64,000 bases of DNA from Marinovum sp048263515 (GCF_048263515.1 NZ_JBLXEC010000010.1:1-64000); one strand, 5' to 3'; counted from the first letter of the stretch, positions 1-9,176 are shown. Made by a program: numbers and translations. Notes: generated by a model from the sequence alone, not told the origin.

Positions 1-41
1 ACGCCCATGATCTGGGCCTCGGTGAATCGTGTCTTTTTCAT
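1..41 (-). CDS. IS3-family transposase OrfA, N-terminal fragment (partial at window edge)
   Basis: Thirteen codons are visible, reading MKKTRFTEAQIMG before the window ends. This is the characteristic start of the IS3/IS407-group OrfA helix-turn-helix protein, which binds the element ends and is made with OrfB by frameshifting. A GAGGAG ribosome binding site lies at the usual distance upstream of the ATG at 41. The gene continues beyond the left edge, so its integrity cannot be judged. Confidence 0.7.
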   Translation of the reverse strand, partial: MKKTRFTEAQIMG

Positions 42-112
42 CGGAATCTCCTCGTTCATCCTGCCGAGAAAATTCTACTTCCGCATCCCCTTAAGATCGG
101 GGGGGATTACCG
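1..112 (-). mobile_element. End of an IS3-type (IS407-like) insertion sequence, cut by the window edge
   Basis: The minus strand carries a transposase OrfA start at 41 preceded by an untranslated segment with a GAAGTAGAATTTTC motif and a C-run/G-run near 100-107, as in left ends of IS407-group IS3 elements. The outer boundary is estimated at about 105-115, where the probable terminal inverted repeat lies. The rest of the element would lie left of the window, so neither the second inverted repeat nor the target duplication can be seen. Confidence 0.6.
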
Positions 113-242
113 TTCGGCGCGGCCAATGCCTGAGGCAGGACGTTCACGCAACGGGTGGGCGCCTTGCCCACTCAATGAGAGCCCCTGCCCCCGAGGCCCC
201 GGATCACTTCCGGGGCGCGATGCGCCAAGACCCCACCACAAG

Positions 243-269
243 AAAAACCCCCGGCCAGAGACCGGGGGC
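243..269 (-). terminator. Intrinsic terminator of the lysR-type gene
   Basis: A CCCCCGG/CCGGGGG stem (248-254 with 262-268) has a seven-base loop. On the minus strand it is followed by five T residues. It lies about 25 bases past the stop codon of the LysR gene. Confidence 0.8.
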
Positions 270-292
270 ACAACCGTTACACGGAGACAAAC

Positions 293-1198
293 TCACCACT
301 CGGTCGGACCCTTGTCGGCAAAGGTATGGACCAGGAAATCGATGAAGGCGCGCACCTTGGGCTGGGTGAACCGGCCCGGCGGATAGACCGCGTAGATGCC
401 TTGCGTTTCGACCGGCAGATCGGGGATCGCATCCTCGACCAGCCCGCGCTCCATCGCGTCGCCGTAGAGGAAGGACGGTAGGTAGGCGATGCCCAGCCCC
501 GCCACCGCCGCGTTCAGCAGCGACTGACCATCGTTCACGCTCAGCCAGCCGGCGGTGCGCACCTGGCGCTTCTCGCCCGACGGTGCCGTCAGGCGCCAGA
601 CATTGCCGCTCGACTGGTTGGAATAATGCAGGAGCTTGTGCTCGTTGAGATCGTCGATCTTGGTCGGCCGGCCGTATTTCTCGAAGTACGCCGGGCTGGC
701 GATCATCCGCTTGGTGGTCTCGGTCAGCTTGCGGGCACGCAGGGTGCTGTCCTCGAGCTCACCGATCCGCACTGCCATGTCGAAGCCTTCCGAGATCAGC
801 TCGACGTAGCGATTGTTCAGGACCATATTCACCGTGATATCCGGGAATTCCGACAGGAACTCACCCAGGATCGGTGACATGTGATTGACGCCGAAATCAG
901 TGGCCACGGAAATCCTCAGCAGCCCCGAGGGCGCGGATTGCATCGAGGTCACGAGGGAATCCGCCTCGCCGGCATCGTTAAGCACGCGACGGGCGCGGTC
1001 ATAATAGGCCAGGCCGATCTCGGTCGGGCTGACCCGGCGTGTGGTGCGGTTGAGCAACCTGGCCCCCAGACGCGCCTCGAGCGACGAGACATGCTTGGAG
1101 ACGGCGGATTTCGAGATCCCCATCTTCTTGGCCGCGTCAGTAAAACCACCCTGATCGACGACGGTGGCGAAAGCTTCCATTTCTGTCAGGCGATCCAT
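293..1198 (-). CDS. LysR-family transcriptional regulator
   Basis: A 301-residue protein of standard LysR length. Residues 1-60 form the winged helix-turn-helix (FTDAAKKMGISKSAVSKHV, then SLEARLGARLLNRTTR), and residues of about 90-295 form the periplasmic-binding-like effector domain. The start at 1198 is chosen because GAGGAAC precedes it and the LysR N-terminus begins there; the frame stays open upstream but without a family match. The effector cannot be read. Neighbouring genes lie on the same strand, so the usual divergent target is not obvious; the subgroup resembles CrgA/DsdC-like regulators controlling oxidoreductase or stress genes. An intrinsic terminator follows, so it is probably monocistronic. 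Confidence 0.9.
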   Translation of the reverse strand: MDRLTEMEAFATVVDQGGFTDAAKKMGISKSAVSKHVSSLEARLGARLLNRTTRRVSPTEIGLAYYDRARRVLNDAGEADSLVTSMQSAPSGLLRISVATDFGVNHMSPILGEFLSEFPDITVNMVLNNRYVELISEGFDMAVRIGELEDSTLRARKLTETTKRMIASPAYFEKYGRPTKIDDLNEHKLLHYSNQSSGNVWRLTAPSGEKRQVRTAGWLSVNDGQSLLNAAVAGLGIAYLPSFLYGDAMERGLVEDAIPDLPVETQGIYAVYPPGRFTQPKVRAFIDFLVHTFADKGPTEW

Positions 1199-1652
1199 GC
1201 GTGTTCCTCGGTATTCTGTGACATCCCGAGAAACAGTAATGATGCTCAATTCAGGCAGAACCGCGGCCACGCGCTGACAATATCGCGGTATCTGCGGCAC
1301 TGTGTCGGAGGGCGAAACACGCTATGAGAGAATCCATGGGGTAAGAGGGTGTCCCGCCAGTCAGGCGCAAGTCATTGTTTCGAAATGATATGTTCGGCAA
1401 GCGTCAGCGGTTTGTCGCAAATGCGGCGTCGGGCGGTTCTTCGACGAAACCCCGAGCCGCGCAGTGGCGGCGCGCGCGGCAGCGATCCGACCTAAGTTCG
1501 AAGGCACGTTATCTCTGCCGTCTTCAAAAGACCCGAATTCAAAGTGCCTACGGAAACGTATCGTCGCCCCGTGAGTGCGCATCATGCCGGAGACAGGCCT
1601 CAGGCCTGACAATGCGCAGCTGCCTGCGGCCTTGGTTCCGCCGGTCACGACG
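1199..1652. other. Intergenic region, no gene recognised
   Basis: About 450 bases between the LysR gene and the terminator of the DJ-1/PfpI gene. Short open frames exist on both strands but are arginine-rich and resemble no family I know. A near-palindrome around TTTCGAAA lies at about 1375-1395. The LysR promoter should be in the part nearest 1199. Confidence 0.5.
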
Positions 1653-1682
1653 AAAAAGGGCGGGGACAAGACCCGCCCTCTT
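1653..1682 (-). terminator. Intrinsic terminator of the DJ-1/PfpI gene
   Basis: Perfect seven-pair stem GGGCGGG/CCCGCCC (1658-1664 with 1672-1678) with a seven-base loop. On the minus strand it is followed by five T residues (complement of 1653-1657). It is placed just after the stop codon at 1694. Confidence 0.85.
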
Positions 1683-1693
1683 CGCCTCAGGGC

Positions 1694-2254
1694 TCACGCC
1701 GCCTGACGGTCGTGTTTCCCCTCTTCGATTTCCTCGACGATCTTCGACACAAAGGCTTTCAGATCATCCGGCTTGCGCGAGGTCACGATGCCCATATCGG
1801 CCACCACTTCCTTGTCCTGCCAATGGCCACCGGCGTTTTCCACGTCGGTCCGCACCGAGGGGTAAGAGGTCAGCTGACGCCCCTTGACCAGTCCGGCCTC
1901 GATCAACAGCCAGGGCGCATGACAGATCGCGGCCACCACCTTGCCCGAGTCGTAAAAGTCCTTGATCAGCGACAGCACATCCTTTTCGACGCGCAGCAGA
2001 TCGGGGTTGATCTGGCCACCGGGCAGCACGATGGCGTCATAATCCTCTGCCTTGGCGTCAGAGACCTTCAGGTCGGCCTTGGCCTCGCGGCCCCAGTCCT
2101 TGCCTTCCCAGCCCTTGATCGCCTGGCCGTCCAGCGTGGCGACCTCGACCGTGGCGCCCTTGGCGCGCAGCTGGTCGCGAGGGAATTCCAGCTCGGATTG
2201 CTCGAAACCATGGGTGGCCACGACAAGAATACGGGCGTTTTCAATCGTCGACAT
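1694..2254 (-). CDS. DJ-1/PfpI superfamily protein (type 1 glutamine amidotransferase fold)
   Basis: A 186-residue cytosolic protein with the PfpI-type active site: nucleophile Cys111 in AICHAPW with adjacent His112, and Glu18 in the N-terminal loop. Length and motifs fit the PfpI/YhbO branch, members of which are reported as proteases, chaperones or glyoxalase/deglycase-like enzymes acting on carbonyl stress. Substrate assignment is uncertain. The start at 2254 has AGGAGG eight bases upstream; the longer open frame (to 2356) lacks family similarity. A strong terminator follows, suggesting a stand-alone unit. Confidence 0.9.
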   Translation of the reverse strand: MSTIENARILVVATHGFEQSELEFPRDQLRAKGATVEVATLDGQAIKGWEGKDWGREAKADLKVSDAKAEDYDAIVLPGGQINPDLLRVEKDVLSLIKDFYDSGKVVAAICHAPWLLIEAGLVKGRQLTSYPSVRTDVENAGGHWQDKEVVADMGIVTSRKPDDLKAFVSKIVEEIEEGKHDRQAA

Positions 2255-2401
2255 GAGTAAGCCTCCTGCGTTTGGTTCAGGTCGACCAACGCCGGCACGG
2301 CTCACCCGTTCCCTTCGAAAGCAGTCACGCCCCCGTGAGGCGCACCCTGCGTGCACAGGTCAAAAGCGCAAGCCCTCGGAGCCCTCGCAATGCCCGCGCC
2401 G

Positions 2402-4429
2402 TCACAGCGCCGCCGCCAGCCGCGTCCCCTGGTTGATCGCCCGCTTGGCATCCAGTTCCGCCGCCACGTCCGCCCCGCCGATCACATGCACCTTGACGCC
2501 CCGGGCCTCGAGTTCATCGGCCAGCGACCGCTCCGGCACCTGCCCGGCACAGAGCACCACGGTGTCCACGGCCAGCAGCTCGGGGTTGTCCCGCGCCTCG
2601 CCCTTCGAGATCCACAGCCCCTCGTCGGTGATCCGCTCGTAGTTCACCCCGGCGCGCATATCGACCGCCTTCATCTTCAGCGTCGCTCGGTGGATCCAGC
2701 CGGTGGTCTTGCCCAGCCGCTTGCCCGGCCGTTCGTTCTTGCGCTGCAAGAGAATGACCTCGCGCTTTGGCGCCTCGGGCTGCGGCCCCTCCGGCGCCAG
2801 CCCGCCGCGGGTCTCGGCCGGATCGGTCACCCCCCAGGTCTGCATCCATTCGGGCAGATCGAGCGTCGGCGACTGGCCTTCCTCGACAAGGAACTCGGCC
2901 ACGTCGAACCCGATGCCCCCGGCCCCGACAATGGCCACCCGCCGCCCCGGCGTGGCGCGGCCCCTGAGCACGTCGATATAGCTCAGCACATTGGGCCCGT
3001 CCTGCCCCTCGATCCCGGGATCGCGTGGCGACACCCCGGTGGCGACAATCACCTCGTCAAAGCCCTGCAAATCCTCCGCCCCGACCTTCGCGCCCAGCAT
3101 CACGGTCACGCCAGAGACCTCGAGCATGCGCTTGTACCAGTCGACGAAGGGCACGAATTCCTCCTTGCCCGGAATGCGCTTGGCCATGTTGAGCTGGCCG
3201 CCGATCTCCTCGGCCTGGTCGAACAGCGTCACCTGGTGCCCCCGCTCCGCCGCGGTGATCGCCGCCGACAGGCCCGCCGGCCCCGCCCCGACCACCGCCA
3301 CGGTCCGCGAGACCTCTGCCGGCGCAATCACCAGCTCGGTCTCGTGGCAGGCGCGCGGATTGACCAGGCAGGTCGAGATCTTGCCGCCGAAGGTATGGTC
3401 GAGACAGGCCTGGTTGCAGGCAATGCAGGGCGCGATCAGGTCGGGCTGTCCGGCCCTGGCCTTGGCAACAAACGCCGGATCGGCGAGGAACGGCCGCGCC
3501 ATGCTGACCATGTCGGCGCAGCCCTGGCTCAGCAGGTCCTCCGCCACCTCGGGCGTGTTGATCCGGTTCGAGGTGATCACCGGAATGCCCACCTTGCCCA
3601 TCAGCTTCTTGGTCACCCAGGCAAAGGCCGCCCGCGGCACCGATGTGGCAATCGTGGGAATCCGCGCCTCGTGCCAGCCGATGCCGGTATTGAGGATGTC
3701 GGCCCCGGCCTTCTCGATCTCCTGCGCCAGTTGCACGACTTCTTCATGGGTCGAGCCATTGGGCACCAGGTCAATCATCGACAGCCGGTAGATCACGATG
3801 AATTCGGGGCCCACCGCCGCGCGCACCCGTTTGACCACCTCGATCGGCAGGCGGATGCGGTTCTCGTAGGAGCCGCCCCAGCGGTCCTCTCGCTTGTTGG
3901 TGTGGGTAACGATGAACTGGTTGATGAAATACCCCTCGGATCCCATCACCTCGACCCCGTCATAGCCCGCCTCCTTCGCCCTGCGGGCGGCTTCGGCAAT
4001 ATCGGCGATCTGCTTCTCGATGCCGGCCTCGTCCAGCGCCTTCGGCGGAAAGGGCGAGATCGGCGACTTGATCGCACTTGGCGCCACGCATTCCGGCCCA
4101 TAGGCATAGCGCCCGGCATGCAGGATCTGCATCGCGATCTTGCCCCCCGCCACATGCACCCGGTCGGTCACCACCCGGTGGTTGGCAATGTCCTCGGCCG
4201 AAAACAGCCCCGCCGCCCCGGGAAAGACCCCGCCTTCGCGGTTCGGCGCCATGCCACCGGTCACCATCAACCCCACCTCGCCGCGGGCGCGCTCGGCATA
4301 GAACTCGGCCACCCGGTTCCAGTCGCGGGTCTCTTCAAGACCGGTGTGCATCGACCCCATGAGCACGCGATTCTTCAACGTGGTATGGCCAAGATCAAGC
4401 GGGCGGAACAAATTCGGGTAGCGTGTCAT
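2402..4429 (-). CDS. fadH: 2,4-dienoyl-CoA reductase (NADPH), FadH type
   Basis: A 675-residue flavoprotein, close to the 672 residues of E. coli FadH. It reduces 2,4-dienoyl-CoA intermediates during beta-oxidation of unsaturated fatty acids. Domains in order: an N-terminal old-yellow-enzyme TIM barrel (1-330), a 4Fe-4S motif with Cys335, Cys338, Cys342 and Cys354 in the expected spacing, a FAD-binding GAGPAGLSAA motif near 385, and an NAD(P)-binding GAGGIG motif near 500. GAGGAGG precedes the ATG at 4429. The wider family includes trimethylamine and histamine dehydrogenases, but FadH fits length and motifs best. No other beta-oxidation genes lie nearby. Confidence 0.88.
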   Translation of the reverse strand: MTRYPNLFRPLDLGHTTLKNRVLMGSMHTGLEETRDWNRVAEFYAERARGEVGLMVTGGMAPNREGGVFPGAAGLFSAEDIANHRVVTDRVHVAGGKIAMQILHAGRYAYGPECVAPSAIKSPISPFPPKALDEAGIEKQIADIAEAARRAKEAGYDGVEVMGSEGYFINQFIVTHTNKREDRWGGSYENRIRLPIEVVKRVRAAVGPEFIVIYRLSMIDLVPNGSTHEEVVQLAQEIEKAGADILNTGIGWHEARIPTIATSVPRAAFAWVTKKLMGKVGIPVITSNRINTPEVAEDLLSQGCADMVSMARPFLADPAFVAKARAGQPDLIAPCIACNQACLDHTFGGKISTCLVNPRACHETELVIAPAEVSRTVAVVGAGPAGLSAAITAAERGHQVTLFDQAEEIGGQLNMAKRIPGKEEFVPFVDWYKRMLEVSGVTVMLGAKVGAEDLQGFDEVIVATGVSPRDPGIEGQDGPNVLSYIDVLRGRATPGRRVAIVGAGGIGFDVAEFLVEEGQSPTLDLPEWMQTWGVTDPAETRGGLAPEGPQPEAPKREVILLQRKNERPGKRLGKTTGWIHRATLKMKAVDMRAGVNYERITDEGLWISKGEARDNPELLAVDTVVLCAGQVPERSLADELEARGVKVHVIGGADVAAELDAKRAINQGTRLAAAL

Positions 4430-4547
4430 CGGCGGCCTCCTCTTTGAGAGGCGAGGTCACTTGATTGACGTAGATTTGTCACGCGGAACGTGGGGTCAGA
4501 TCACCAAAGCCCGTCGCAGGGCACCCCACCCCCATCTTCCTCTTGCC

Positions 4548-4585
4548 GAAAATACCCTCGGGGGTCCGGGGGCAGCGCCCCCGAC
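4548..4585. repeat. Dispersed intergenic repeat, family C, copy 1
   Basis: Contains AAAATACCCTCGGGGG followed by a GGGGGCAGCGCCCCC hairpin. The same arrangement recurs at 51316-51371 (inverted) and 51491-51551. It lies between the fadH start and the stop codon of the next minus-strand gene. Confidence 0.6.
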
Positions 4586-4608
4586 GGCCGCAGACGCTCA
4601 GAGCAACC

Positions 4609-4986
4609 TCAACCAGTTTCGCGACAATGCCGCCGAAAGGCCCGCTTCAGCATGTCGAGCTCGGCCCGCAACATGTCCACCTCGGCGCGGATGTCATCCC
4701 CCAGCGCCTCGCCCGCGAGGATCGAAAAGGTGTCCAGAACGTCGCCATTGCTGGCATCGGCAAAGACAAAGGTATGGCTGCCCTCGCTCAACAACCGCGC
4801 CGGCACCGGAAAGCGCAGCTTCCAGGTCCCGGCCTCGCCCTGCTGGCTCAGGTCCACGCCCTCGATCGGCCGGTCGGCCAGCAGCACCCGGATCGCCGGG
4901 TCGCCGGCACCGGGGGTAGGGTCCTCGAGCACCCCTTCCCAGACCCCTTCGAAGAACCCCGTCCTGGTCAGCGTCAGTTCAGACAT
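4609..4986 (-). CDS. Conserved hypothetical protein, 125 aa
   Basis: I do not recognise the family. The first 90 residues look like a beta-rich domain (MSELTLTRTGFFEGVWEG, then alternating hydrophobic strands). The C-terminus, from about residue 95, is a charged amphipathic helix with repeated DMLRAEL-like heptads that could form a short coiled coil. There is no signal peptide or membrane segment. GAGGGGG precedes the ATG at 4986. The gene starts ten bases after the stop codon of the upstream 257-residue gene, so the two are probably cotranscribed and may act together. Confidence 0.7.
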   Translation of the reverse strand: MSELTLTRTGFFEGVWEGVLEDPTPGAGDPAIRVLLADRPIEGVDLSQQGEAGTWKLRFPVPARLLSEGSHTFVFADASNGDVLDTFSILAGEALGDDIRAEVDMLRAELDMLKRAFRRHCRETG

Positions 4987-4996
4987 CGCGTCCCCC

Positions 4997-5770
4997 TCAT
5001 ATCTCTGCGCGCAGCCGGCGGCTGAAGGTCAGGTCGCGCAGCACCACCTGGTTCATCTGCGGCCCCTCGAAGATCAGGTCGAGCCAGGCCTTGTCGATGC
5101 GTTTCTCGTTGAGCTTGGAATAGGCGAGGTCGAATTCCACGTGCCGCTCGCCGCTGCTCAGCGGCACCTCGCGCACCAGCTTTTCCGTATTGGGCCCGCT
5201 CTTGATGTTGAGCCTGGCGAAGATTTCCAGCGGGCTCTCCATCTCGACCACGCATTCCACCCGCACCAGATAGGCCTTGGTCAGCCCCTCGACCGCCGCC
5301 GGCGGCAGGTCAATGGCCAGCGACAGGTAGGAGCCGTCGAACTGAAAGACATCCATGCGCAGGCCAAAAGGCGCAAGGTCCGCCTCGCGGGTATTGCGCA
5401 GCTGGCGCAGGGTCAGTTCTGATATCTTGCAGTCGTGAAACAGCGTCACCTCGCCGCCAAGCTGCGCGCCGCTGTCGACGGCCACCACGCCGGGCTCCGG
5501 CAGCGGGCCGCGCCAGGCCTCGGGGCGCCAGGTCCAGTCGCTGTCATGTGGGGCTGCGATGGCGTCATTGCCGATGGCCGGCAGCGCCAACCGATATTCC
5601 GCCACATGCAGCAATTCGTCGAGCTGCCGGCGCAGCTTGCGGGCGCGGCTGCGCTGGCGGCGCAGCTCGGTCAGATCGGCCTTTGGCGCCGCCCCGGCCG
5701 CCGCGCGCCAGCGCCGCAGCGCCGAGCGATGGGTGATCCGATCCAGAAAGCCGCCTGTCTGCCGTGCCAT
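4997..5770 (-). CDS. Conserved hypothetical protein, 257 aa
   Basis: No confident family name. The N-terminus is very basic (many Arg residues in the first 55), with a possible helix-rich segment at 35-60. Residues 60-257 are beta-rich with a recurrent DL.F hydrophobic pattern, somewhat like a lectin- or carbohydrate-binding-like sandwich. There is no signal peptide. The start at 5770 is the first ATG giving a plausible N-terminus; the frame is open further upstream but overlaps the unrelated lipoprotein gene. It is paired with the 125-residue gene ten bases downstream. Confidence 0.65.
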   Translation of the reverse strand: MARQTGGFLDRITHRSALRRWRAAAGAAPKADLTELRRQRSRARKLRRQLDELLHVAEYRLALPAIGNDAIAAPHDSDWTWRPEAWRGPLPEPGVVAVDSGAQLGGEVTLFHDCKISELTLRQLRNTREADLAPFGLRMDVFQFDGSYLSLAIDLPPAAVEGLTKAYLVRVECVVEMESPLEIFARLNIKSGPNTEKLVREVPLSSGERHVEFDLAYSKLNEKRIDKAWLDLIFEGPQMNQVVLRDLTFSRRLRAEI

Positions 5771-5919
5771 TGCGATGCCTGTCCCGTCTGCCCTGACTGC
5801 CCTCGGTCGCCCCGATGTCGCGTGTCTGTCGCACGCAGTGTCACCGGGAAACCTTTCCGTTCCACAAACGCCCGATCCCCGCCGCCGGGTCAAGACCCGG
5901 CCCGCCCGGCCGCACGAGG

Positions 5920-6588
5920 TTACTCGCCGCTGTTGCCGCGGATCCCGTCGACGATGGCAAAGAGCAGCGCAGCGCCCTCGCCGCCGGCGATCTTGCCGCC
6001 CTCGGGGCCATAGGCCGCCAGCGAGATCGCCCGCTGCTCGTAGACAAAGACCGCACGCCAGACCGGATCGCCCAGCTGCGTTGCATCCGAGGCGACCTTG
6101 GGCCGCAGCTGCATGATCGCCACGTCGTTGACCCGGTCCTCGCTGCGCACCGCCTCTTTCGGCACCGCCTGGCGCAGCGCATCCACCGCGTCGGCCTCGC
6201 CCGGCGCACGGCGGCGCGACACCGCCACCGTCAGCACGCCGCTCGGCACCGTCACGCCCGCCGCGCCCTCGTTCAGCGCGCGGCAACCCACCAGCAGTGC
6301 AAAACCCTGCTGGCCCCGGTCCTGCAGCGACTCGGGTTCGATGCACCAGCCGCGCGGCGCCTTGAGCTGCACGTCGCCGCGGCTCAGCGCCACCTCCGAC
6401 CGTGGCTTGCCACCCGGATCAGGCAGAATGGGCGGCCGCGGCTGCGTCAGCCCGGAGAAGAAGCCGCCAGTGCCCGGCCGGTCGATCAACGCCAGCGTCG
6501 GCACACCTTCGCCACAGGCTGACAGACCGGCAAAGGCCAGCGCCATGGTGGCCGAGCGCGGCCGCATCATCGCAATGTTTCCAGACAT
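5920..6588 (-). CDS. Putative lipoprotein, 222 aa
   Basis: Signal peptide with lipobox LSAC near residue 25 predicts a lipid-anchored envelope protein. The start at 6588 is preceded by GAGGGG; the open frame extends further but that part has no signal-peptide character. The mature part is 195 residues with two conserved-looking Cys (GWCIEPE and LVGCRAL), which could form a disulfide in the periplasm. No catalytic motif is seen and the function is unknown. It is divergent from accD, with about 240 bases between starts. Confidence 0.75.
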   Translation of the reverse strand: MSGNIAMMRPRSATMALAFAGLSACGEGVPTLALIDRPGTGGFFSGLTQPRPPILPDPGGKPRSEVALSRGDVQLKAPRGWCIEPESLQDRGQQGFALLVGCRALNEGAAGVTVPSGVLTVAVSRRRAPGEADAVDALRQAVPKEAVRSEDRVNDVAIMQLRPKVASDATQLGDPVWRAVFVYEQRAISLAAYGPEGGKIAGGEGAALLFAIVDGIRGNSGE

Positions 6589-6831
6589 CCCCTCGCCCTG
6601 CCGCACCGCGGCAGGCCATCCCCCATACATTCAGCTTTTGCAATCTAGGCCGGGGGACCCTTTTGCCGCAAGGCCCGAAGCATTCCGGGCGGCAAGATTC
6701 TCGCCCGCTGAGGCCCCTGCGACATGGCTGGCGCCCCGACACCGACCGGCGCGGGCATGATTGCAATTCGCCGCCATCCCGCTTAAGTCGAAGGCAAATG
6801 GCCGAGATATGGCCCGAAGGACAGGTCGGAC

Positions 6832-7800
6832 ATGAACTGGATCACCAACTACGTGCGTCCGCGCATCAATTCGATTTTCTCGCGTCGCGAGGTGCCGGAG
6901 AACCTCTGGACCAAATGCAGCGAATGCGGAACCATGCTGTTTCACCGCGAGATCCGCGAAAACCTGAATGTCTGCACCAGCTGCGGCCATCACATGCCCA
7001 TCAGCCCGCGGGATCGCTTCGAGACGCTGTTCGACGGCGGCATTTTCCGCGAGGTCTCGGTGCCCGAGCCGTTGGCCGACCCGCTGCATTTCCGCGATCA
7101 GAAGAAATATCCCGACCGGATGAAAGCGGCGCAGAAGTCGACCGGCGAGAAAGAGGCAATGCTGGTCGCCGAGGGTGAGATCGGCCGCACGCCGATCGTC
7201 GCCGCCGGGCAGGATTTCTCGTTCATGGGCGGCTCGATGGGCATGTATGTCGGCAATGCGATCATTGCCGCCGCCGAACGCGCCGTGGCGCGGCGCTGCC
7301 CGCTGATCCTGTTCTCGGCCGCCGGCGGCGCCCGGATGCAGGAAGGCATCCTGTCGCTGATGCAGATGCCGCGCACCACGGTGGCGGTGCAGATGCTCAA
7401 GGAAGCCAACCTGCCCTATATCGTCGTGCTGACCCATCCCACCACCGGTGGCGTGACGGCCTCTTACGCGATGCTGGGCGACGTGCAGATTGCCGAACCC
7501 AATGCGCTGATCTGCTTTGCCGGGCCGCGGGTGATCGAACAGACCATCCGCGAGAAGCTGCCTGAGGGCTTTCAGCGCGCCGAATACCTGCTGGAGCACG
7601 GCATGCTCGACCGGGTGACCCGGCGCAAGGACCTGCGCGACGAGCTGATCACCATCTGCCGCATGCTGATGGGCCTGCCGCCGGCGGTGCAGGGCGATCT
7701 GCCCGCGCCTTCGGGTGAGCCGGCGCAACTGGCGCAGACGCCGGAAACGGCGGAGAAGCCCGCCGCCAAGGACCCGGCCAAGGCCCAGCCCGGGGAATGA
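6832..7800 (+). CDS. accD: Acetyl-CoA carboxylase, carboxyltransferase subunit beta
   Basis: A 322-residue protein. An N-terminal zinc ribbon has Cys29, Cys32, Cys48 and Cys51, followed by the crotonase-like carboxyltransferase domain with SAAGGARMQEG and PTTGGVTASYAMLGD motifs. With AccA it transfers the carboxyl group from biotin to acetyl-CoA to give malonyl-CoA for fatty acid synthesis. The C-terminal 40 residues are a Pro/Ala-rich tail. The stop codon overlaps the folC start (ATGA), the accD-folC order common in proteobacteria, indicating translational coupling. Confidence 0.97.
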   Translation: MNWITNYVRPRINSIFSRREVPENLWTKCSECGTMLFHREIRENLNVCTSCGHHMPISPRDRFETLFDGGIFREVSVPEPLADPLHFRDQKKYPDRMKAAQKSTGEKEAMLVAEGEIGRTPIVAAGQDFSFMGGSMGMYVGNAIIAAAERAVARRCPLILFSAAGGARMQEGILSLMQMPRTTVAVQMLKEANLPYIVVLTHPTTGGVTASYAMLGDVQIAEPNALICFAGPRVIEQTIREKLPEGFQRAEYLLEHGMLDRVTRRKDLRDELITICRMLMGLPPAVQGDLPAPSGEPAQLAQTPETAEKPAAKDPAKAQPGE

Positions 7801-9071
7801 GCGCCGAGACATCCGACGTCATCCTCGAGAGGATGATGGCGCTGCACCCCAAGGTGATCGACCTCACGCTCGACCGTGTCTGGCGCCTGCTCGACGCGCT
7901 GGGCAATCCGCAGAACGACCTCCCGCCGGTGATCCACATCGCCGGCACCAACGGCAAGGGCTCGACCCAGGCGATGATCCGTGCCGGGCTCGAGGCCGCC
8001 GGCAAGCGCGTGCATGCCTATACCTCGCCACATCTGGCGCGGTTTCACGAACGCATCCGGCTGGCGGGCGAGCTGATTTCCGAGGAGGCGCTGACCGCCT
8101 ATCTCGATGAGTGCTACGCCGCCAACAATGGCGAGAGCATCACCTATTTCGAGATCACCACCTGCGCCGCCCTTCTTGCCATGGCGCGCACCCCGGCGGA
8201 CTACACCCTGCTCGAGGTCGGCCTTGGCGGGCGGCTCGATGCCACCAACGTGGTCGAGCGTCCGGCGCTGACGGTGATCACCCCGGTGTCGATCGACCAC
8301 GAGCAGTTCCTCGGCAATACCCTTGCCAAGATTGCCTTTGAAAAGGCCGGGATCCTGAAACGCGGCGTGCCCTGCGTGGTTGGCCCGCAAACCGACGAGG
8401 CCCTCGAGGTGATCGAGGCCCGCGCCGCTGCGCTCGGCGCGCCGCTGATCGCCCAGGGCCAGCACTGGCATGCCTTCGAAGAGCGCGGCGGCATGGTGTT
8501 TCAGGACGAGGCCGGCCTGCTGGACCTGCCCCTGCCCAACCTGCCCGGCGCGCATCAGGTCGACAACGCCGGCGCGGCGCTGGCGGCGCTGCGCCACCTT
8601 GGTTTTGACGACGCCGCCTGCGAGGCCGCCGTCAGCCGCGCCTATTGGCCGGCACGGATGCAGCGCCTGACCGAGGGCCCGCTGGTGGCCATGGCACCAC
8701 AAGCGCAGCTCTGGCTCGACGGTGGCCACAATGCCGCTGCCGGCGTGGCGCTGGCGGCGCATCTCAAGCGGTTGCCCGACCGGCCGACGCATCTGATCTG
8801 CGGCATGCTCAACACCAAGGATGTCACCGGCTACCTGCGCCCCCTGGCCGAGGTCGCGGACAGTCTGACCGCCGTGCCGATCCCGGGCGAGACCAACACC
8901 CTCTCCCCCGAAGAGACAGTCGCTGCCGCCCGCGCCGTGGACCTGCCCGCCAAGCCCGCCGAAAGCGTCGAGGCGGCGCTCTTATCTCTGGTGGAAATCG
9001 CGCCGGAGGCCCGCATCCTGATCTGCGGATCGCTCTATCTGGCGGGATCGGTGCTGCGGGCCAACGGCTAA
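7797..9071 (+). CDS. folC: Bifunctional folylpolyglutamate synthase/dihydrofolate synthase
   Basis: A 424-residue Mur-ligase-family enzyme that adds glutamate to dihydropteroate and to folates. The ATP-binding loop HIAGTNGKGST (residues 47-57), the omega-loop region TSPHLARFHERI, the central-domain YTLLEVGLGGRLDATN and the C-terminal-domain WLDGGHN motif are all present in order. The start overlaps the accD stop by four bases. Length is typical of alphaproteobacterial FolC. Confidence 0.96.
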   Translation: MSAETSDVILERMMALHPKVIDLTLDRVWRLLDALGNPQNDLPPVIHIAGTNGKGSTQAMIRAGLEAAGKRVHAYTSPHLARFHERIRLAGELISEEALTAYLDECYAANNGESITYFEITTCAALLAMARTPADYTLLEVGLGGRLDATNVVERPALTVITPVSIDHEQFLGNTLAKIAFEKAGILKRGVPCVVGPQTDEALEVIEARAAALGAPLIAQGQHWHAFEERGGMVFQDEAGLLDLPLPNLPGAHQVDNAGAALAALRHLGFDDAACEAAVSRAYWPARMQRLTEGPLVAMAPQAQLWLDGGHNAAAGVALAAHLKRLPDRPTHLICGMLNTKDVTGYLRPLAEVADSLTAVPIPGETNTLSPEETVAAARAVDLPAKPAESVEAALLSLVEIAPEARILICGSLYLAGSVLRANG

Positions 9072-9146
9072 GCCCTTGATGTCGGAATCCTTTTCGGAAC
9101 GCGCGTTCCTGAATGCACGAAAGGTTCAAAACGAATCACGTAATCA

Positions 9147-9176
9147 TTGACTGATTCGGCGATTTTTCGCTATATT
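9147..9176 (+). promoter_or_regulatory. Candidate sigma70-type promoter for the rhodanese-LysM pair
   Basis: TTGACT at 9147-9152 and TATATT at 9171-9176 are separated by 18 bases in an AT-rich island, 78 bases before the ATG at 9254. This is a resemblance to the consensus only; no transcript data are available. Confidence 0.5.

Noticed and set aside
1361..1669. Overlapping short frames in the lysR-pfpI gap
   Set aside because: Low-complexity, arginine-rich translations with no ribosome site and no similarity known to me.
2351..4447. A 698-codon open frame on the plus strand opposite fadH
   Set aside because: It is the antisense shadow of a well-identified gene in GC-rich DNA; its translation is rich in Arg, His and Gly with no domain.
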